This document shows positions 24,506-34,179 of a stretch of DNA of 64,000 nt, in pieces. The stretch's first letter is position 1. The number at the start of each line of letters is the position of its first letter. The stretch lies in NCBI RefSeq assembly GCF_000671395.1, contig NZ_AQQY01000001.1:248001-312000 (forward strand), written 5' to 3'. This DNA is from Actibacterium atlanticum (GTDB lineage Bacteria; Pseudomonadota; Alphaproteobacteria; Rhodobacterales; Rhodobacteraceae). The notes beneath the pieces were generated by a model. It did no database searches, had not been told where the DNA came from, and worked only from the letters and a program-made list of their open reading frames with translations. The position numbers were made by a program, and so were the translations under genes.

Positions 24506-25708
24506 ATGAGCAGGTTTCTGAAAACGGTGTGTGTGCTGTGGCTGGCGCTGTGTGGTGGGGCGCAGGCGCAGGACCTGTCGGCTTTGGCGCGGGCCGAGCC
24601 CGAAGGCTCTGTGGTGCGGGACTCTTTTGGCGGGATCGTTCTGGAAGTCGGTCTTAGCCAGCCGGTGCCCTATAAGTTGGCCCTATTGGCCGCACCGCCA
24701 CGTCTGGTTGCGGATTTTCGGGAAGTTGATTGGCGCGGGCTGGATGCCGACGCGTTTGACCTTTCAGATCGGGTCGAGGCGGTGGCGATGGGGCCGTTGA
24801 TCCCGGGCTGGTCGCGTCTGGTGCTACAGATGGATGGGCCATATGTAATTGAGGCTGCTGCCCTTACGGGAACGAACTTGCGGGTGGAGCTGGCCCCGGC
24901 CAGTGCCGAAGACTTCGCGGCCAAAGTGTCTTTGGCCCAAACCGCGCTGCGTGATCTGCCGGAACCCGCGCAAGTGCCTGCGCCGCGCACACGGCAAGAT
25001 GGTGTGCGGCCTTTGGTCGTGGTGTTGGACCCGGGCCATGGCGGCATTGATCCGGGGGCGCAGCGCGATGGCCATAAAGAGGCAGATCTGGTGCTGGGGT
25101 TCGCGCGCGAGCTGCGCGATATGCTGCGCCGCACGGGGATGGATGTGGTACTGACCCGGGACGCCGATATATTCGTGCCCCTGGAATCGCGGATCACCAT
25201 CGCACGGGCGGCAGGGGCAGATGCGTTTATTTCGCTGCATGCGGATGCATTGCCTGAAGGTCATGCCAGTGGTGCGACGGTCTATACCTTGTCTGAAGAA
25301 AGTTCAGACATCGCCGGGAAGTTGCTGGCGGAACGTCATGACCGCAGCGATCTGTTGGCGGGGGTGGATCTGAACGCCTATGACGACGTGGTGTCGGATG
25401 TGCTGATGGATCTGGCCCGGCTTGAGACCGCGCCCCGGTCAGATCAACTGGCCGATACGGTGGTGGCGCAGATGCGTGTGGGCGTGGGGAACCTGCACAA
25501 ACGCCCGCGTCAATCCGCCGGGTTTTCGGTACTGAAAGCGCCGGACATCCCGTCGATCCTGATCGAACTTGGCTTTATGTCTTCGCCACGTGATCTTGAG
25601 CATCTGCTGGACCCGGTCTGGCGCGGTGTCATGGCCGCAGCAATCCGCGATGCTCTGCTGCAATGGGCGCAGGAGGATGCGGCGCAGGCCGGGCTGCTTA
25701 GGCAGTGA
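24506..25708 (+). CDS. N-acetylmuramoyl-L-alanine amidase (AmiC type)
   Basis: A 400-residue exported amidase that cleaves the peptide stem from peptidoglycan during daughter-cell separation. Signal peptide (1-21), an AMIN-type beta domain at about 35-130, and an amidase_3 domain from about 170: VVLDPGHGGIDPGA (zinc His), HKEADLVLGFARELRDML, FISLHADA (zinc His), and the catalytic Glu in PSILIELGFMSS. Followed by the PBP1A gene after an oppositely oriented methyltransferase. Its last 11 nt overlap the convergent methyltransferase gene. Confidence 0.94.
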   Translation: MSRFLKTVCVLWLALCGGAQAQDLSALARAEPEGSVVRDSFGGIVLEVGLSQPVPYKLALLAAPPRLVADFREVDWRGLDADAFDLSDRVEAVAMGPLIPGWSRLVLQMDGPYVIEAAALTGTNLRVELAPASAEDFAAKVSLAQTALRDLPEPAQVPAPRTRQDGVRPLVVVLDPGHGGIDPGAQRDGHKEADLVLGFARELRDMLRRTGMDVVLTRDADIFVPLESRITIARAAGADAFISLHADALPEGHASGATVYTLSEESSDIAGKLLAERHDRSDLLAGVDLNAYDDVVSDVLMDLARLETAPRSDQLADTVVAQMRVGVGNLHKRPRQSAGFSVLKAPDIPSILIELGFMSSPRDLEHLLDPVWRGVMAAAIRDALLQWAQEDAAQAGLLRQ

Positions 25709-26300
25709 TGCGTTTGCGCGCCATCCAGACCGAATGATAGTCACATGTCGGGTCTTCGGGGGTGAAGGCCAGTTCTTGGAAGCCGTGGCTATCCAGCAGG
25801 TGCCTGTATTCTTTTGGCGAAAGCGAGCTGTGATAGATCGGGCTGCCTTCGACCTGACCTATGGCCTCGCCCGCGTCGGGGCCCGAGGTGAACATCAGGA
25901 CCGCACCCGGGGCGGCATGGGCGGCGAAGACCGCGAACATGGCGCGCTGATCATCGGGGCTGAGATGAAAGAACGAATCCCACGCCAGGATCACATCGAA
26001 TTGCCGATCCAGTGACAGGCTGCGCATGTCTGCCATGATGGCTTGGTGCCGGGGCAGGAGGGCGGAAAACATCTCGATCATATCGGGCGTTGCATCCACA
26101 CCGGTCACCTGCGCCCGGCGATCCGCCAGATAGCGGGCGATAGGATCACCTGCACCGCAACCCAAGTCCAGAACCTGACGTCCGGGGGCGTGATTGAGCG
26201 CACGATCCAGCCAGCCCCTCTCGAACAGGGTTTTGGTGCGGTTCGCGGCAAAAGCGCGGGCATGTCGGGCATAGGTCGGGAGAATATCATCGGGTGTCAT
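25698..26300 (-). CDS. Class I SAM-dependent methyltransferase
   Basis: A 200-residue Rossmann-fold methyltransferase with motif I VLDLGCGAGDPIARYL, motif II VTGVDATPDMIEMF, and FDVILAWDSFFHLSPDDQ as post-motif. Substrate unknown; it resembles small-molecule methyltransferases (UbiE/Methyltransf_25 group). Convergent with the amidase gene, overlapping by 11 nt, and divergent from mrcA. Confidence 0.9.
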   Translation of the reverse strand: MTPDDILPTYARHARAFAANRTKTLFERGWLDRALNHAPGRQVLDLGCGAGDPIARYLADRRAQVTGVDATPDMIEMFSALLPRHQAIMADMRSLSLDRQFDVILAWDSFFHLSPDDQRAMFAVFAAHAAPGAVLMFTSGPDAGEAIGQVEGSPIYHSSLSPKEYRHLLDSHGFQELAFTPEDPTCDYHSVWMARKRITA

Positions 26301-26427
26301 GAGGCGCAGGTAGGCCTGTGCGGGCCGCGCCGCAAGACGTGATCTGAAATCGTGATCAGATGGGCAGGAAACAGCCAGTTACTTTTGACCCGCAGCCGAT
26401 GGCCGCTTATATAGCGGGGGACTGCGC

Positions 26428-29001
26428 GTGGGAGCCAAGCCTTTGATCCGTTTTATCCTGTCCTTTTTTGGGTCTGTTTTCAGCCTGATCACCAGTGGGC
26501 TGGTGGTTGCTGCGCTTATGGTGGGCGCCATCTTCTGGATGTATGCGCGGGATTTGCCCAACCACGAAGAACTGGCCAATTACGCGCCCAAGACCATCAG
26601 CCGGATTTACTCGGGCGAGGGGCGTTTGATCGACGAGTTCGCCGAAGAACGCCGCCTATTCGCGCCCTCTGACGAAATTCCTGATCTGGTGAAGGCCGCT
26701 TTCATTTCGGCGGAAGACAAAAACTTTTATGTCCACAAGGGATATGATCCGCGGGGGATGGCGTCGGCCTTCGTCGATGCGGTGCAAAGCCGGGGTCAGA
26801 ACCTGCGCGGGGCATCGACGATCACCCAACAGGTGATGAAGAACTTTCTGCTGTCGGGCGACCGCACCGGAGAGCGCAAGATCAAGGAACTGATCTTGGC
26901 CAGCCGGATTGAAAAGACGTTGAGCAAAGACCAAATTCTTGAGCTCTACCTGAACGAGATTTTCCTGGGTCAGAACTCTTATGGGGTGGCGGCTGCGGCG
27001 CAGACCTATTTCAACAAGACACTGTCAGAGCTTGCGCCGCAGGAAGCGGCCTATCTGGCGGCGCTGCCCAAGGCACCATCGACCTATCATCCGGTGCGCG
27101 AAGCAGAGCGGGCGTTGAGCCGGCGGAACTTTGTGCTGCGCGAGATGTTTGAGAACGGCTTTATCGACCAAGCAAACTATGACGCTGCGCTCGATGCGCC
27201 GTTGCTGACCGTGCAAAATGGCGATTACCCCGCCTTTCGCGAGTCGCTGCCGCCGCGGGACTATTTCACCGATGAAATTCGCCGCCAGCTTAGCCGTGAT
27301 TTTGGCGAGGGCGAGTTCTTTGGCGGAGGCCTGACCATTCGCGCCACGATCGAGCCAGAGATGCAGACCGTTGCTGCCAAGGCTTTGCGCAGCGGGCTTG
27401 AGAAATACGACCGGGGCCGTGGTGTCTGGCGGGGCACCGGGGTGACAATCCCCACAGATCAGTTGGGTGCCGAGGAAAACTGGCGCGCTGCTTTGCGCGG
27501 CGTCAAAGTTTCCCGCGACATCGAAGGTTGGTACCCGGCTGTGGTGTTAGAGCTGGGCAATAGCTCGGCCCGGATCGGCATTGAAAGTGTCGCTGAAGAC
27601 GAAGATGGCCATTGGATCCCGGCCAAGGATGTGACCTGGGCCCGCAAACAGTTGGAGGACGGCAAGCTGGGCAAGAAGGCCACTAAGGCCTCCGACCTGC
27701 TGGCGGTGGGCGATGTGGTCCATGTGCGTCAGATGACCAAGGACAGCGATGGTAGTTTCATCCGCTGGACCCTGCGTCAGGTGCCCGAAGTGCAGGGCGG
27801 TTTCATGGCGATGGACGTCAACACCGGCCGTGTGATCGCGATGCAAGGTGGGTTCAGCTACCAGGAATCCGTGTTCAACCGCGCCACGCAGGCCACCCGT
27901 CAGCCCGGCTCCAGCTTCAAACCGCTGGTCTATGCCACGGCGCTGGACAGCGGCTTTAGCCCCGCGACCATCGTGATCGACGCGCCCATCGAAATTGACA
28001 GTGGCGGCAAGATTTGGCGCCCAAAGAATGCTTCGAACAAGTTCTATGGCCCGACACCTTTGCGCACCGGGATTGAGCGCTCCAGAAACCTGATGACCGT
28101 ACGACTGGCGCAGGAAATCGGCATGGACACCGTCGCGCGCTATGCAGAACGCTTTGGCGTGTATGACCGGATGGAGCCGTTTCTGGCCAACTCGCTGGGC
28201 TCGCAAGAAACCACTTTGTTCCGCATGGTTGCGTCCTACGCGATGTTTGCCAATGGCGGCGAGCGGGTGGAACCCACGCTTGTCGACCGGGTTCAGGACC
28301 GTTGGGGCACCACGATCTATCGCCATGATACGCGCAGCTGCACCGATTGCGAGCTTGCGAGTTTGGAACCGGGTAAATCCCCAGAAATTGTCAGCAACCG
28401 AGAGCGGGTGATCAATGCGATCACCGCCTATCAGCTGACCTCGATGATGCGCGGTGTTGTGGATCGCGGTACGGCGTCCGGGTCGGTCAATCTGCCGGTA
28501 CCGACTGCGGGCAAGACCGGGACCACCAACGACGCCAAGGATGTGTGGTTTGTTGGCTTTACCAGCAACATCGTGGCGGGCTGCTACATCGGATATGACG
28601 TGCCGCGCAGTTTGGGCCGTGGGGCGTCAGGTGGCGGGATGTGTGGCCCGGTCTTTGACGCCTTCATGGAGGAAGCCACCAAGAAATACGGCGGCGGCAA
28701 GTTCAAAGTCCCCCCCGGCGGGCGGTTCATCAAGATCGACCGCTTCTCGGGCGCGCGCCTGCCCAATGATGCCTCGGGCGACTTTGTGGTGGCCGAGTAT
28801 TTCCGTGATGGCGAAGAGCCGATCTTTGGCATCGGTGCGATGATTGATGGGGGCTTTGCCATGGGCTCGAACCTGCCGCTGTTTGGCCGGGGCGAGGGCG
28901 AACCGGCAACCGGCAGCGAGGTCACCACCGCAACCGGGCGTAAGGCCACTGTGGGGCCGAAAGCCAGCTTTGGTTCGGTCAGCTCGGGTGGGTTGTACTA
29001 G
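26428..29001 (+). CDS. mrcA: Penicillin-binding protein 1A (bifunctional transglycosylase/transpeptidase)
   Basis: An 857-residue class A PBP that polymerises and cross-links peptidoglycan. Read from GTG 26428; one N-terminal TM helix (about 15-38); GT51 domain (EDKNFYVHKGYDPRGM, GASTITQQVMKNFLL, LYLNEIFLG); transpeptidase domain with QPGSSFKP (SxxK near 495) and KTGTTND (KTG near 694). Between the domains is an OB-like insert. The extended C-terminus (GEGEPATGSEVT..) is typical for alphaproteobacterial PBP1A. Confidence 0.96.
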   Translation: MGAKPLIRFILSFFGSVFSLITSGLVVAALMVGAIFWMYARDLPNHEELANYAPKTISRIYSGEGRLIDEFAEERRLFAPSDEIPDLVKAAFISAEDKNFYVHKGYDPRGMASAFVDAVQSRGQNLRGASTITQQVMKNFLLSGDRTGERKIKELILASRIEKTLSKDQILELYLNEIFLGQNSYGVAAAAQTYFNKTLSELAPQEAAYLAALPKAPSTYHPVREAERALSRRNFVLREMFENGFIDQANYDAALDAPLLTVQNGDYPAFRESLPPRDYFTDEIRRQLSRDFGEGEFFGGGLTIRATIEPEMQTVAAKALRSGLEKYDRGRGVWRGTGVTIPTDQLGAEENWRAALRGVKVSRDIEGWYPAVVLELGNSSARIGIESVAEDEDGHWIPAKDVTWARKQLEDGKLGKKATKASDLLAVGDVVHVRQMTKDSDGSFIRWTLRQVPEVQGGFMAMDVNTGRVIAMQGGFSYQESVFNRATQATRQPGSSFKPLVYATALDSGFSPATIVIDAPIEIDSGGKIWRPKNASNKFYGPTPLRTGIERSRNLMTVRLAQEIGMDTVARYAERFGVYDRMEPFLANSLGSQETTLFRMVASYAMFANGGERVEPTLVDRVQDRWGTTIYRHDTRSCTDCELASLEPGKSPEIVSNRERVINAITAYQLTSMMRGVVDRGTASGSVNLPVPTAGKTGTTNDAKDVWFVGFTSNIVAGCYIGYDVPRSLGRGASGGGMCGPVFDAFMEEATKKYGGGKFKVPPGGRFIKIDRFSGARLPNDASGDFVVAEYFRDGEEPIFGIGAMIDGGFAMGSNLPLFGRGEGEPATGSEVTTATGRKATVGPKASFGSVSSGGLY

Positions 29002-29082
29002 CGCCGCGCGCAACAAGGTTGCTTGCCCGCATCCTTGCTGCTTGCTATCACCCGGTCTCAGTCAAACCACAAGGATCACCCG

Positions 29083-30210
29083 ATGCGCGCTGAAATGCAG
29101 AATATTGTCGCCGAGATCGAGAAGTCTCTGGGCCTGCTGGCGCAGCGGATGGATTACGAGACCGCGCCGCATCGGTTAGAGGAATTCAACGCCCGTGTTG
29201 AAGACCCCGATCTTTGGAACAACCCTGAAAACGCCCAAAAGCTGATGCGCGAACGCCAGACGCTGGTGGATGCGATGAAGACCTATGAGGGCATCAAGCA
29301 GGAACTGGCCGACAATCAGGAACTGATTGAACTGGGCGAGATGGAAGACGACGCCGAAGTTGTGGCCGAGGCCGAAGAGGCCCTGCGCGCCCTTGCCGAG
29401 AAATCCGCCAAGAAAGAACTGGAAGCGCTGCTGGATGGCGAGGCCGACAGCAACGATACTTTCCTTGAGATCAATTCAGGCGCGGGCGGCACGGAAAGCT
29501 GTGACTGGGCCTCGATGCTGGCGCGGATGTACGTGCGCTGGGCGGAAAAGAAGGGCTATAAGGTAGAGCTTCAGTCCGAAAGCGCGGGCGAAGAGGCGGG
29601 GATCAAATCCGCGACCTATAAGATTTCGGGCCATAACGCCTATGGTTGGCTGAAGTCGGAAAGCGGCGTGCATCGTCTGGTGCGGATTTCGCCTTATGAC
29701 AGCGCTGCGAAGCGTCATACCTCGTTCAGCTCGGTCTGGGTCTATCCGGTGGTGGATGACAACATCGAGATTGAGGTCAACCCGGCCGACATTCGTATTG
29801 ATACCTATCGCTCCTCGGGCGCGGGCGGGCAGCACGTGAACACCACGGACTCGGCGGTGCGGATCACCCACCATCCCACCGGGATTGTTGTGACCAGTTC
29901 CGAAAAGTCGCAGCACCAGAACCGCGATATCGCCATGAAAGCGCTGAAATCGCGTCTGTACCAGTTGGAGCTGGACCGCCGCAACGCCGACATCAACGCC
30001 GCCCACGAAGCCAAGGGCGACGCGGGCTGGGGCAACCAGATCCGGTCTTATGTGTTGCAGCCCTATCAGATGGTCAAAGACCTGCGCACCAACCACGAAA
30101 CTTCCGACACCAAGGGGGTTCTGGACGGCGATCTTGACCCGTTCATGGCGGCGACTTTGGCGATGGACGTGGCGGGTATGTCGCGGGCAGACGCGCGGGC
30201 GGACGATTAA
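29083..30210 (+). CDS. prfB: Peptide chain release factor 2 (no programmed frameshift)
   Basis: RF2 terminates translation at UGA and UAA. From ATG 29083 (AAGGA site) the 375-residue frame is open throughout: the region around codon 25 where many bacteria carry an in-frame UGA and +1 shift reads straight through ([19 protein letters not shown]). The GGQ motif is at about 249-251 ([19 protein letters not shown]). The stop-codon tripeptide reads SPY (near 203-205, [15 protein letters not shown]) rather than the common SPF. Located directly after mrcA. Confidence 0.96.
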   Translation: MRAEMQNIVAEIEKSLGLLAQRMDYETAPHRLEEFNARVEDPDLWNNPENAQKLMRERQTLVDAMKTYEGIKQELADNQELIELGEMEDDAEVVAEAEEALRALAEKSAKKELEALLDGEADSNDTFLEINSGAGGTESCDWASMLARMYVRWAEKKGYKVELQSESAGEEAGIKSATYKISGHNAYGWLKSESGVHRLVRISPYDSAAKRHTSFSSVWVYPVVDDNIEIEVNPADIRIDTYRSSGAGGQHVNTTDSAVRITHHPTGIVVTSSEKSQHQNRDIAMKALKSRLYQLELDRRNADINAAHEAKGDAGWGNQIRSYVLQPYQMVKDLRTNHETSDTKGVLDGDLDPFMAATLAMDVAGMSRADARADD

Positions 30211-30462
30211 AGCGCCCCTTGGCCTTTCCTGATGCATCGCAAGATGGACGTGTCCTGCGTGCAGGTTCCGGCGTCGGTTGTGAAGGCTGGAGGGCGGTAA
30301 TAAATACACCGAACACCCCGTGATGTTTCTGGGTGCTATGCAGCCCAATGGCGGCCTGTTTTAAGCTGTATCGAAAATACATATTCAGAGTCCGTTGATT
30401 GATCCGCATTTGCCGGTCATCCTGCCTTTAGCCCTCGGGCAAATAAGGGAGGAAATGGGAGT

Positions 30463-31239
30463 ATGAGCAGTTCGGATACGCCGCAGGCCTCGGCTTTGCC
30501 CGCGATCAGGAGGATCGGGCTGACTGACCTGAAAGCGGCCCTACGGGCCGGGTGGCAGGATTTCGCGGCGGCGCCGGCCTACGGTGCGTTTTTCGGCGGG
30601 TTTTATGTGATTTGCGGGATTGCCCTGTTTTGGCTGACACAGGCGACGGGGCAGGTGTACTGGCTGGCTTTGGCGGTGTTTGGCTTTCCGCTGATCGGGC
30701 CTTTTGCCGCCGTTGGTTTGTATGAAGTGAGCCACCGGTTGGAGCAGGGTACGCCCCTGGTGATGGGGGAAATTCTAAGCGTCGTCTGGCATCAGCGGGC
30801 GCGGCAATTGCCATCACTCTGCGCCATCCTGATCTTCATCTTTCTGTTTTGGTCGTTCATCGGCCATATGATTTTCGCGTTGTTTCTGGGGCTGCAGACA
30901 ATGACGAATATCTCAAGCAGTTACGAGGTTTTCCTGACCACGAACGGTTTGGGCATGCTGGCGGTTGGCACGATCGTGGGGGCCATTCTGGCGGGGATCG
31001 TGTTTGCCATTTCGGTCATGGGCCTGCCGATGCTGCTGGACCTTGAGATCGATTTCATCACCGCGATGATCCACAGTTTTCAGACCTGTCTGCAGAATTT
31101 TCGCACGATGGCCATCTGGGGGCTGATCGTGACCGTGCTGTTGGTGATCGGTATGGCACCGATGTTCATGGGGCTGCTGGTGGTGCTGCCGGTGTTGGGC
31201 CACGCCAGTTGGCACCTTTATCGACGTGCGTTGGACTGA
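30463..31239 (+). CDS. DUF2189 integral membrane protein
   Basis: A 258-residue membrane protein with about six hydrophobic segments, starting after a short cytoplasmic leader (PAIRRIGLTDLKAALRAGWQDF). The IGLTDLKAALRAGWQDF start and LPMLLDLEIDFITAMIHSFQTCLQNF are characteristic of DUF2189 proteins, which resemble cytochrome c oxidase subunit I-like helices but lack haem ligands. Function unknown. Good GGGAGG patch upstream; ends at a strong terminator. Confidence 0.88.
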   Translation: MSSSDTPQASALPAIRRIGLTDLKAALRAGWQDFAAAPAYGAFFGGFYVICGIALFWLTQATGQVYWLALAVFGFPLIGPFAAVGLYEVSHRLEQGTPLVMGEILSVVWHQRARQLPSLCAILIFIFLFWSFIGHMIFALFLGLQTMTNISSSYEVFLTTNGLGMLAVGTIVGAILAGIVFAISVMGLPMLLDLEIDFITAMIHSFQTCLQNFRTMAIWGLIVTVLLVIGMAPMFMGLLVVLPVLGHASWHLYRRALD

Positions 31240-31242
31240 ACG

Positions 31243-31275
31243 AAAAAAGGGCGCCCAAGAGGCGCCCTTTTCGTA
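31243..31275. terminator. Bidirectional terminator between DUF2189 and bactofilin genes
   Basis: An 11-bp perfect stem AAAAGGGCGCC/GGCGCCCTTTT with a CAAGA loop, with A and T runs on both sides suiting both convergent transcripts. Confidence 0.9.
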
Positions 31276-31294
31276 AGCTGTTCCCGCTGCTGGC

Positions 31295-31840
31295 TTAGCC
31301 TTTGGGGGCTGCCGGTTTCTGGCCCTGCTGGCCCGGTTTGGCTGCGGTTTGTTGGCCCGGCTTTTTGTTGCCATTGCCGCCCGTGATCGGGTCGTCCTGG
31401 CGCTGAACCGAGCCTTCGAAATGCGCACCGCTTTCGATGGCGATGGTCTTGTGGATGATGTCGCCTTCGACGCGCGCGGTCGAGGTCAGACGCACCTTGA
31501 GGCCACGTACCCGGCCAACAACGCGGCCATTGACCACAACGTCGTCTGCCACAACTTCGCCCTTGATCATCGCGGTTTCGCCGACGGTCAGCATGTGGGC
31601 GCGAATGTCGCCTTCGACAGTCCCTTCCACCTGAATGTCGCCGGTCGTGCGCAGATTTCCGGTCACGGTCAAATCCGTGGACAGAACTGATGCGGGGGGC
31701 TTGGGTTTGCTGGCCGCTGCCGCCGGGCGCTCGGCCGGTGCCGGGGCAGGGGCCTTTTTAGCTGCTTCGGGCATGGTTGGTTTCTCGGTTTCGCCGGCTT
31801 GCTTGGGGCCGGGTTCGTTGATCCTGCTTTTAGAAAACAT
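31295..31840 (-). CDS. Bactofilin (polymer-forming cytoskeletal protein)
   Basis: A 181-residue protein with a Pro/Ala/Lys-rich N-terminal tail (to about 50), a right-handed beta-helix core (VLSTDLTVTGNLRTTGDIQVEGTV, VGETAMIKGEVVADDVVVNGRVVG, STARVEGDIIHKTIAIESGAHFEGSVQR), and a Gly/Gln/Lys tail. Bactofilins polymerise without nucleotide and position cell-wall enzymes. Its start overlaps the M23 peptidase gene by 11 nt, a pairing seen for shape-determining modules. Confidence 0.94.
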   Translation of the reverse strand: MFSKSRINEPGPKQAGETEKPTMPEAAKKAPAPAPAERPAAAASKPKPPASVLSTDLTVTGNLRTTGDIQVEGTVEGDIRAHMLTVGETAMIKGEVVADDVVVNGRVVGRVRGLKVRLTSTARVEGDIIHKTIAIESGAHFEGSVQRQDDPITGGNGNKKPGQQTAAKPGQQGQKPAAPKG

Positions 31841-33245
31841 CTCTCGCTGCCTTGATGTAGGTCATGGGGTTAACGGACTTACCGCCTACGCGCACCTCAT
31901 AGTGCAAATGCGTGCCGGTGGACCGGCCAGAGTTCCCCATATCACCAATCCGATGCCCGCGCGAGACCCTTTGGCCAACTTCTACGCGGATATTTGCCAA
32001 ATGGGCATACCGGGTTTCAATGCCAAACTCGTGCTGAATAATTACAAGGCGGCCATAGCCACTGGACCAGCCCGCTTTCTTAACGACGCCGTCCGCTGTT
32101 GCCAGAATCGGAGAGCCATGTGCCCCGGCCATGTCGATGCCGTCATGCATCTTGTATTTGCCCGAAATCGGGTGGCGGCGCATGCCATAGCCGCTGGTAT
32201 AACGGAACGAGGTTTTCACGGGCATGGCAAAGGGGGTTTTCTCAACCGCCATGCGATAGAGGTTCAGCTTGTCCAGATCTTTGAGGATCGCGTTGGCGCG
32301 CAGACTTTCAGGATCTGACGGGGTTTCGCCCCGGGTCGACAGGGCGATCGGTGTCAGGGGACCACCACCCTGGCCCGAATACCCTTTGCGGACCTGATCA
32401 ATCAGCGTGTCGGTGTTCAGACCGGCATTGCGGAACATGTCATCCAGCGGTTCAACGGAAATCGTCAGCGCGTCTTCAAGCTGTTCAAAGATGCGGTCGT
32501 TGCGATCCTGCGCCAGTTGATGTTCGTAATCCATCGCGGCGACCATTTCATAGGCCTGCGCGGCATCGGTGGCGATCAGATCACGTTCGGTGGCAGTCAG
32601 GTTCAGCGCGTCAGCCAGGAAGGTGACGGTTTGCTCCATGTCTTCCACATGACCCGCTTCGGTCTTGGTTGAGCCGGTGCTTTCAGCCAGCGCCAGCTTC
32701 ATCTCTTCGGATTTTTCCAGCGCGCCGTCACGTTCGTTCATGGTGCGACGCAGGGTGGATTGGATCACGTCAATCCCGGTTTCCAGCTCTTTGCGGCGGT
32801 CTTCCGAGGCCAGAAGCTCGGATTGCATTTTCGACACTTCTTCCAGCGCGAGGGTGAAACGCATCTGGGCTTGTCGGGCTTCTTCTGCGCGGTTGTCGCG
32901 CTCGGCGGCCATGTCATTGAGACGTTGTTCATACGACGCCTGCTCGCGCTGCGCCTGATCGCGCAGGCTGCCCGCGCCCAGACTGTCCATTAGCAACAAA
33001 GCTGTTGCAATGATCGACCAACCCACAAGCGCGGCCGAGCCTGCCAGCGCAACAATCTGGGTCTCCGATGTCAGGCGGATGAACCGTGTTTCGGTATCTG
33101 ATCTCAGGAACAAGCGTTGTTCCGGAAATCTTCGTTCAAGGACGGCGTGTATGCGCCGCAAAGTCGATAGTGCCAAACTGTCCCCCGTCTGCCTCACCCC
33201 AGCCATTCGGTGACGCATGCCCCAAAACCGCGTCTCGAACTGCAT
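31830..33245 (-). CDS. M23 (LytM) family metallopeptidase with coiled coil
   Basis: A 471-residue envelope endopeptidase: cytoplasmic N-terminus, TM helix at about 66-88 (IVALAGSAALVGWSIIATALLL), long coiled coil (about 95-215, SLRDQAQREQASYEQRLNDMAAE onward), and a C-terminal LytM domain with zinc motifs HDGIDMA and HLHYEV, so a competent active site. It should cleave peptidoglycan cross-links and be localised by the overlapping bactofilin. The start is uncertain; in-frame ATGs at 33218 and 33206 are alternatives since none has a clear ribosome site. Confidence 0.92.
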   Translation of the reverse strand: MQFETRFWGMRHRMAGVRQTGDSLALSTLRRIHAVLERRFPEQRLFLRSDTETRFIRLTSETQIVALAGSAALVGWSIIATALLLMDSLGAGSLRDQAQREQASYEQRLNDMAAERDNRAEEARQAQMRFTLALEEVSKMQSELLASEDRRKELETGIDVIQSTLRRTMNERDGALEKSEEMKLALAESTGSTKTEAGHVEDMEQTVTFLADALNLTATERDLIATDAAQAYEMVAAMDYEHQLAQDRNDRIFEQLEDALTISVEPLDDMFRNAGLNTDTLIDQVRKGYSGQGGGPLTPIALSTRGETPSDPESLRANAILKDLDKLNLYRMAVEKTPFAMPVKTSFRYTSGYGMRRHPISGKYKMHDGIDMAGAHGSPILATADGVVKKAGWSSGYGRLVIIQHEFGIETRYAHLANIRVEVGQRVSRGHRIGDMGNSGRSTGTHLHYEVRVGGKSVNPMTYIKAARDVF

Positions 33246-33354
33246 AGGGCATCGGCCACCGTGGCCGCAATGTTTTTGAGTGATTCTATCGGCTTGAATG
33301 GCGCAATTGCTATGAAATGGGCGGTAAACCGCCGATTCTTTGCTGCGGTTGCAT

Positions 33355-34179
33355 TCAGGACACAGCGTCGTCTTCGGTCAGGGGCCAGTAAAAATCAGGC
33401 GGCAGCCCGGCGTCGGCGCGCTTTTCTTCGTTGAAGGGGGGCTTCAACGGGCCGTGGAAATACTTGCGCACCAATGCATGGAACACGTCCTTTGGATCCT
33501 GTTCATGCCGCCCGCACAGAAAGTGAAACCATTTGGACCCATAGGCGACATGCGCGACTTCTTCGGCATAGATCACCTCGAGCGCTTCGACGGTCTGGGT
33601 GTCTTTGGCCTGGCGGAAAATGTTGATCATGCCGGGCGTCACGTCCAGCCCGCGGGCCTCAAGGACCATGGGCACCACGGCCAACCGCCCCATCAGGTCT
33701 TCCACCGTATCTTCCGCTGCGCGCCACATGCCTGCGTGGGCGGGCAGATCACCGTAAAAGCTGCCGTGGGACTTCAGGCTGTCGCATATCAGGTTGAAAT
33801 GCTTGGATTCTTCGTCGGCTGATTTGACCCAGTCGTCATAAAACCCGATCGGCATTTTCACGTCGGTGAAGCGCGCGATGATGTCCCAGTGCAGGTCGAC
33901 GGCGTTCAGTTCGATATGCGCCACAGCATGCAGGATCGCCTTGCGCCCCTCGGGGCTGCCGGGGCGGCGGCGCGGCACGTCGCGCGGATCCAGCAGTTCG
34001 GGTTTTTCGGGGCGGGCCGGTCGCAGGGGCGGATTCGCGTGACCAATTTCAATCACCTCGCCAGCCTTGCGCGCCGCAAACCAGCGGGCGGCATGGGCGC
34101 GTGACAGCTTGGTTTTTTCGTGCCCGTCCGCAGTTGTGAGCACCTGTTGCGCCATTTGCGCCAAAGTCAGATCGCTCAT
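33355..34179 (-). CDS. DUF455 ferritin-like protein
   Basis: A 274-residue all-helical protein with di-iron-type motifs: AVAHIELNAVDLHWD (Glu, His), KSADEESKHFNLICD (E..H), and AEEVAHVAYGSKWF (E..H). The spacing fits the ferritin-like DUF455 family, whose members include tRNA-modifying and unknown di-iron enzymes. Coupled to the upstream peroxiredoxin gene by a 4-nt overlap (34176-34179), so an oxidative-stress link is possible but unproven. Confidence 0.88.
   Translation of the reverse strand: MSDLTLAQMAQQVLTTADGHEKTKLSRAHAARWFAARKAGEVIEIGHANPPLRPARPEKPELLDPRDVPRRRPGSPEGRKAILHAVAHIELNAVDLHWDIIARFTDVKMPIGFYDDWVKSADEESKHFNLICDSLKSHGSFYGDLPAHAGMWRAAEDTVEDLMGRLAVVPMVLEARGLDVTPGMINIFRQAKDTQTVEALEVIYAEEVAHVAYGSKWFHFLCGRHEQDPKDVFHALVRKYFHGPLKPPFNEEKRADAGLPPDFYWPLTEDDAVS

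Noticed and set aside
26342-26361. ATCTGA-N8-TCAGAT upstream of mrcA as an operator
   Set aside because: Arms of 6 bp in a divergent gap with no supporting context or second copy; judged within chance.
30211-30462. A hidden gene or RNA in the 252-bp gap after prfB
   Set aside because: No frame with start, ribosome site and plausible composition, and no strong hairpin apart from a short symmetric CCCTCGGG near 30433.
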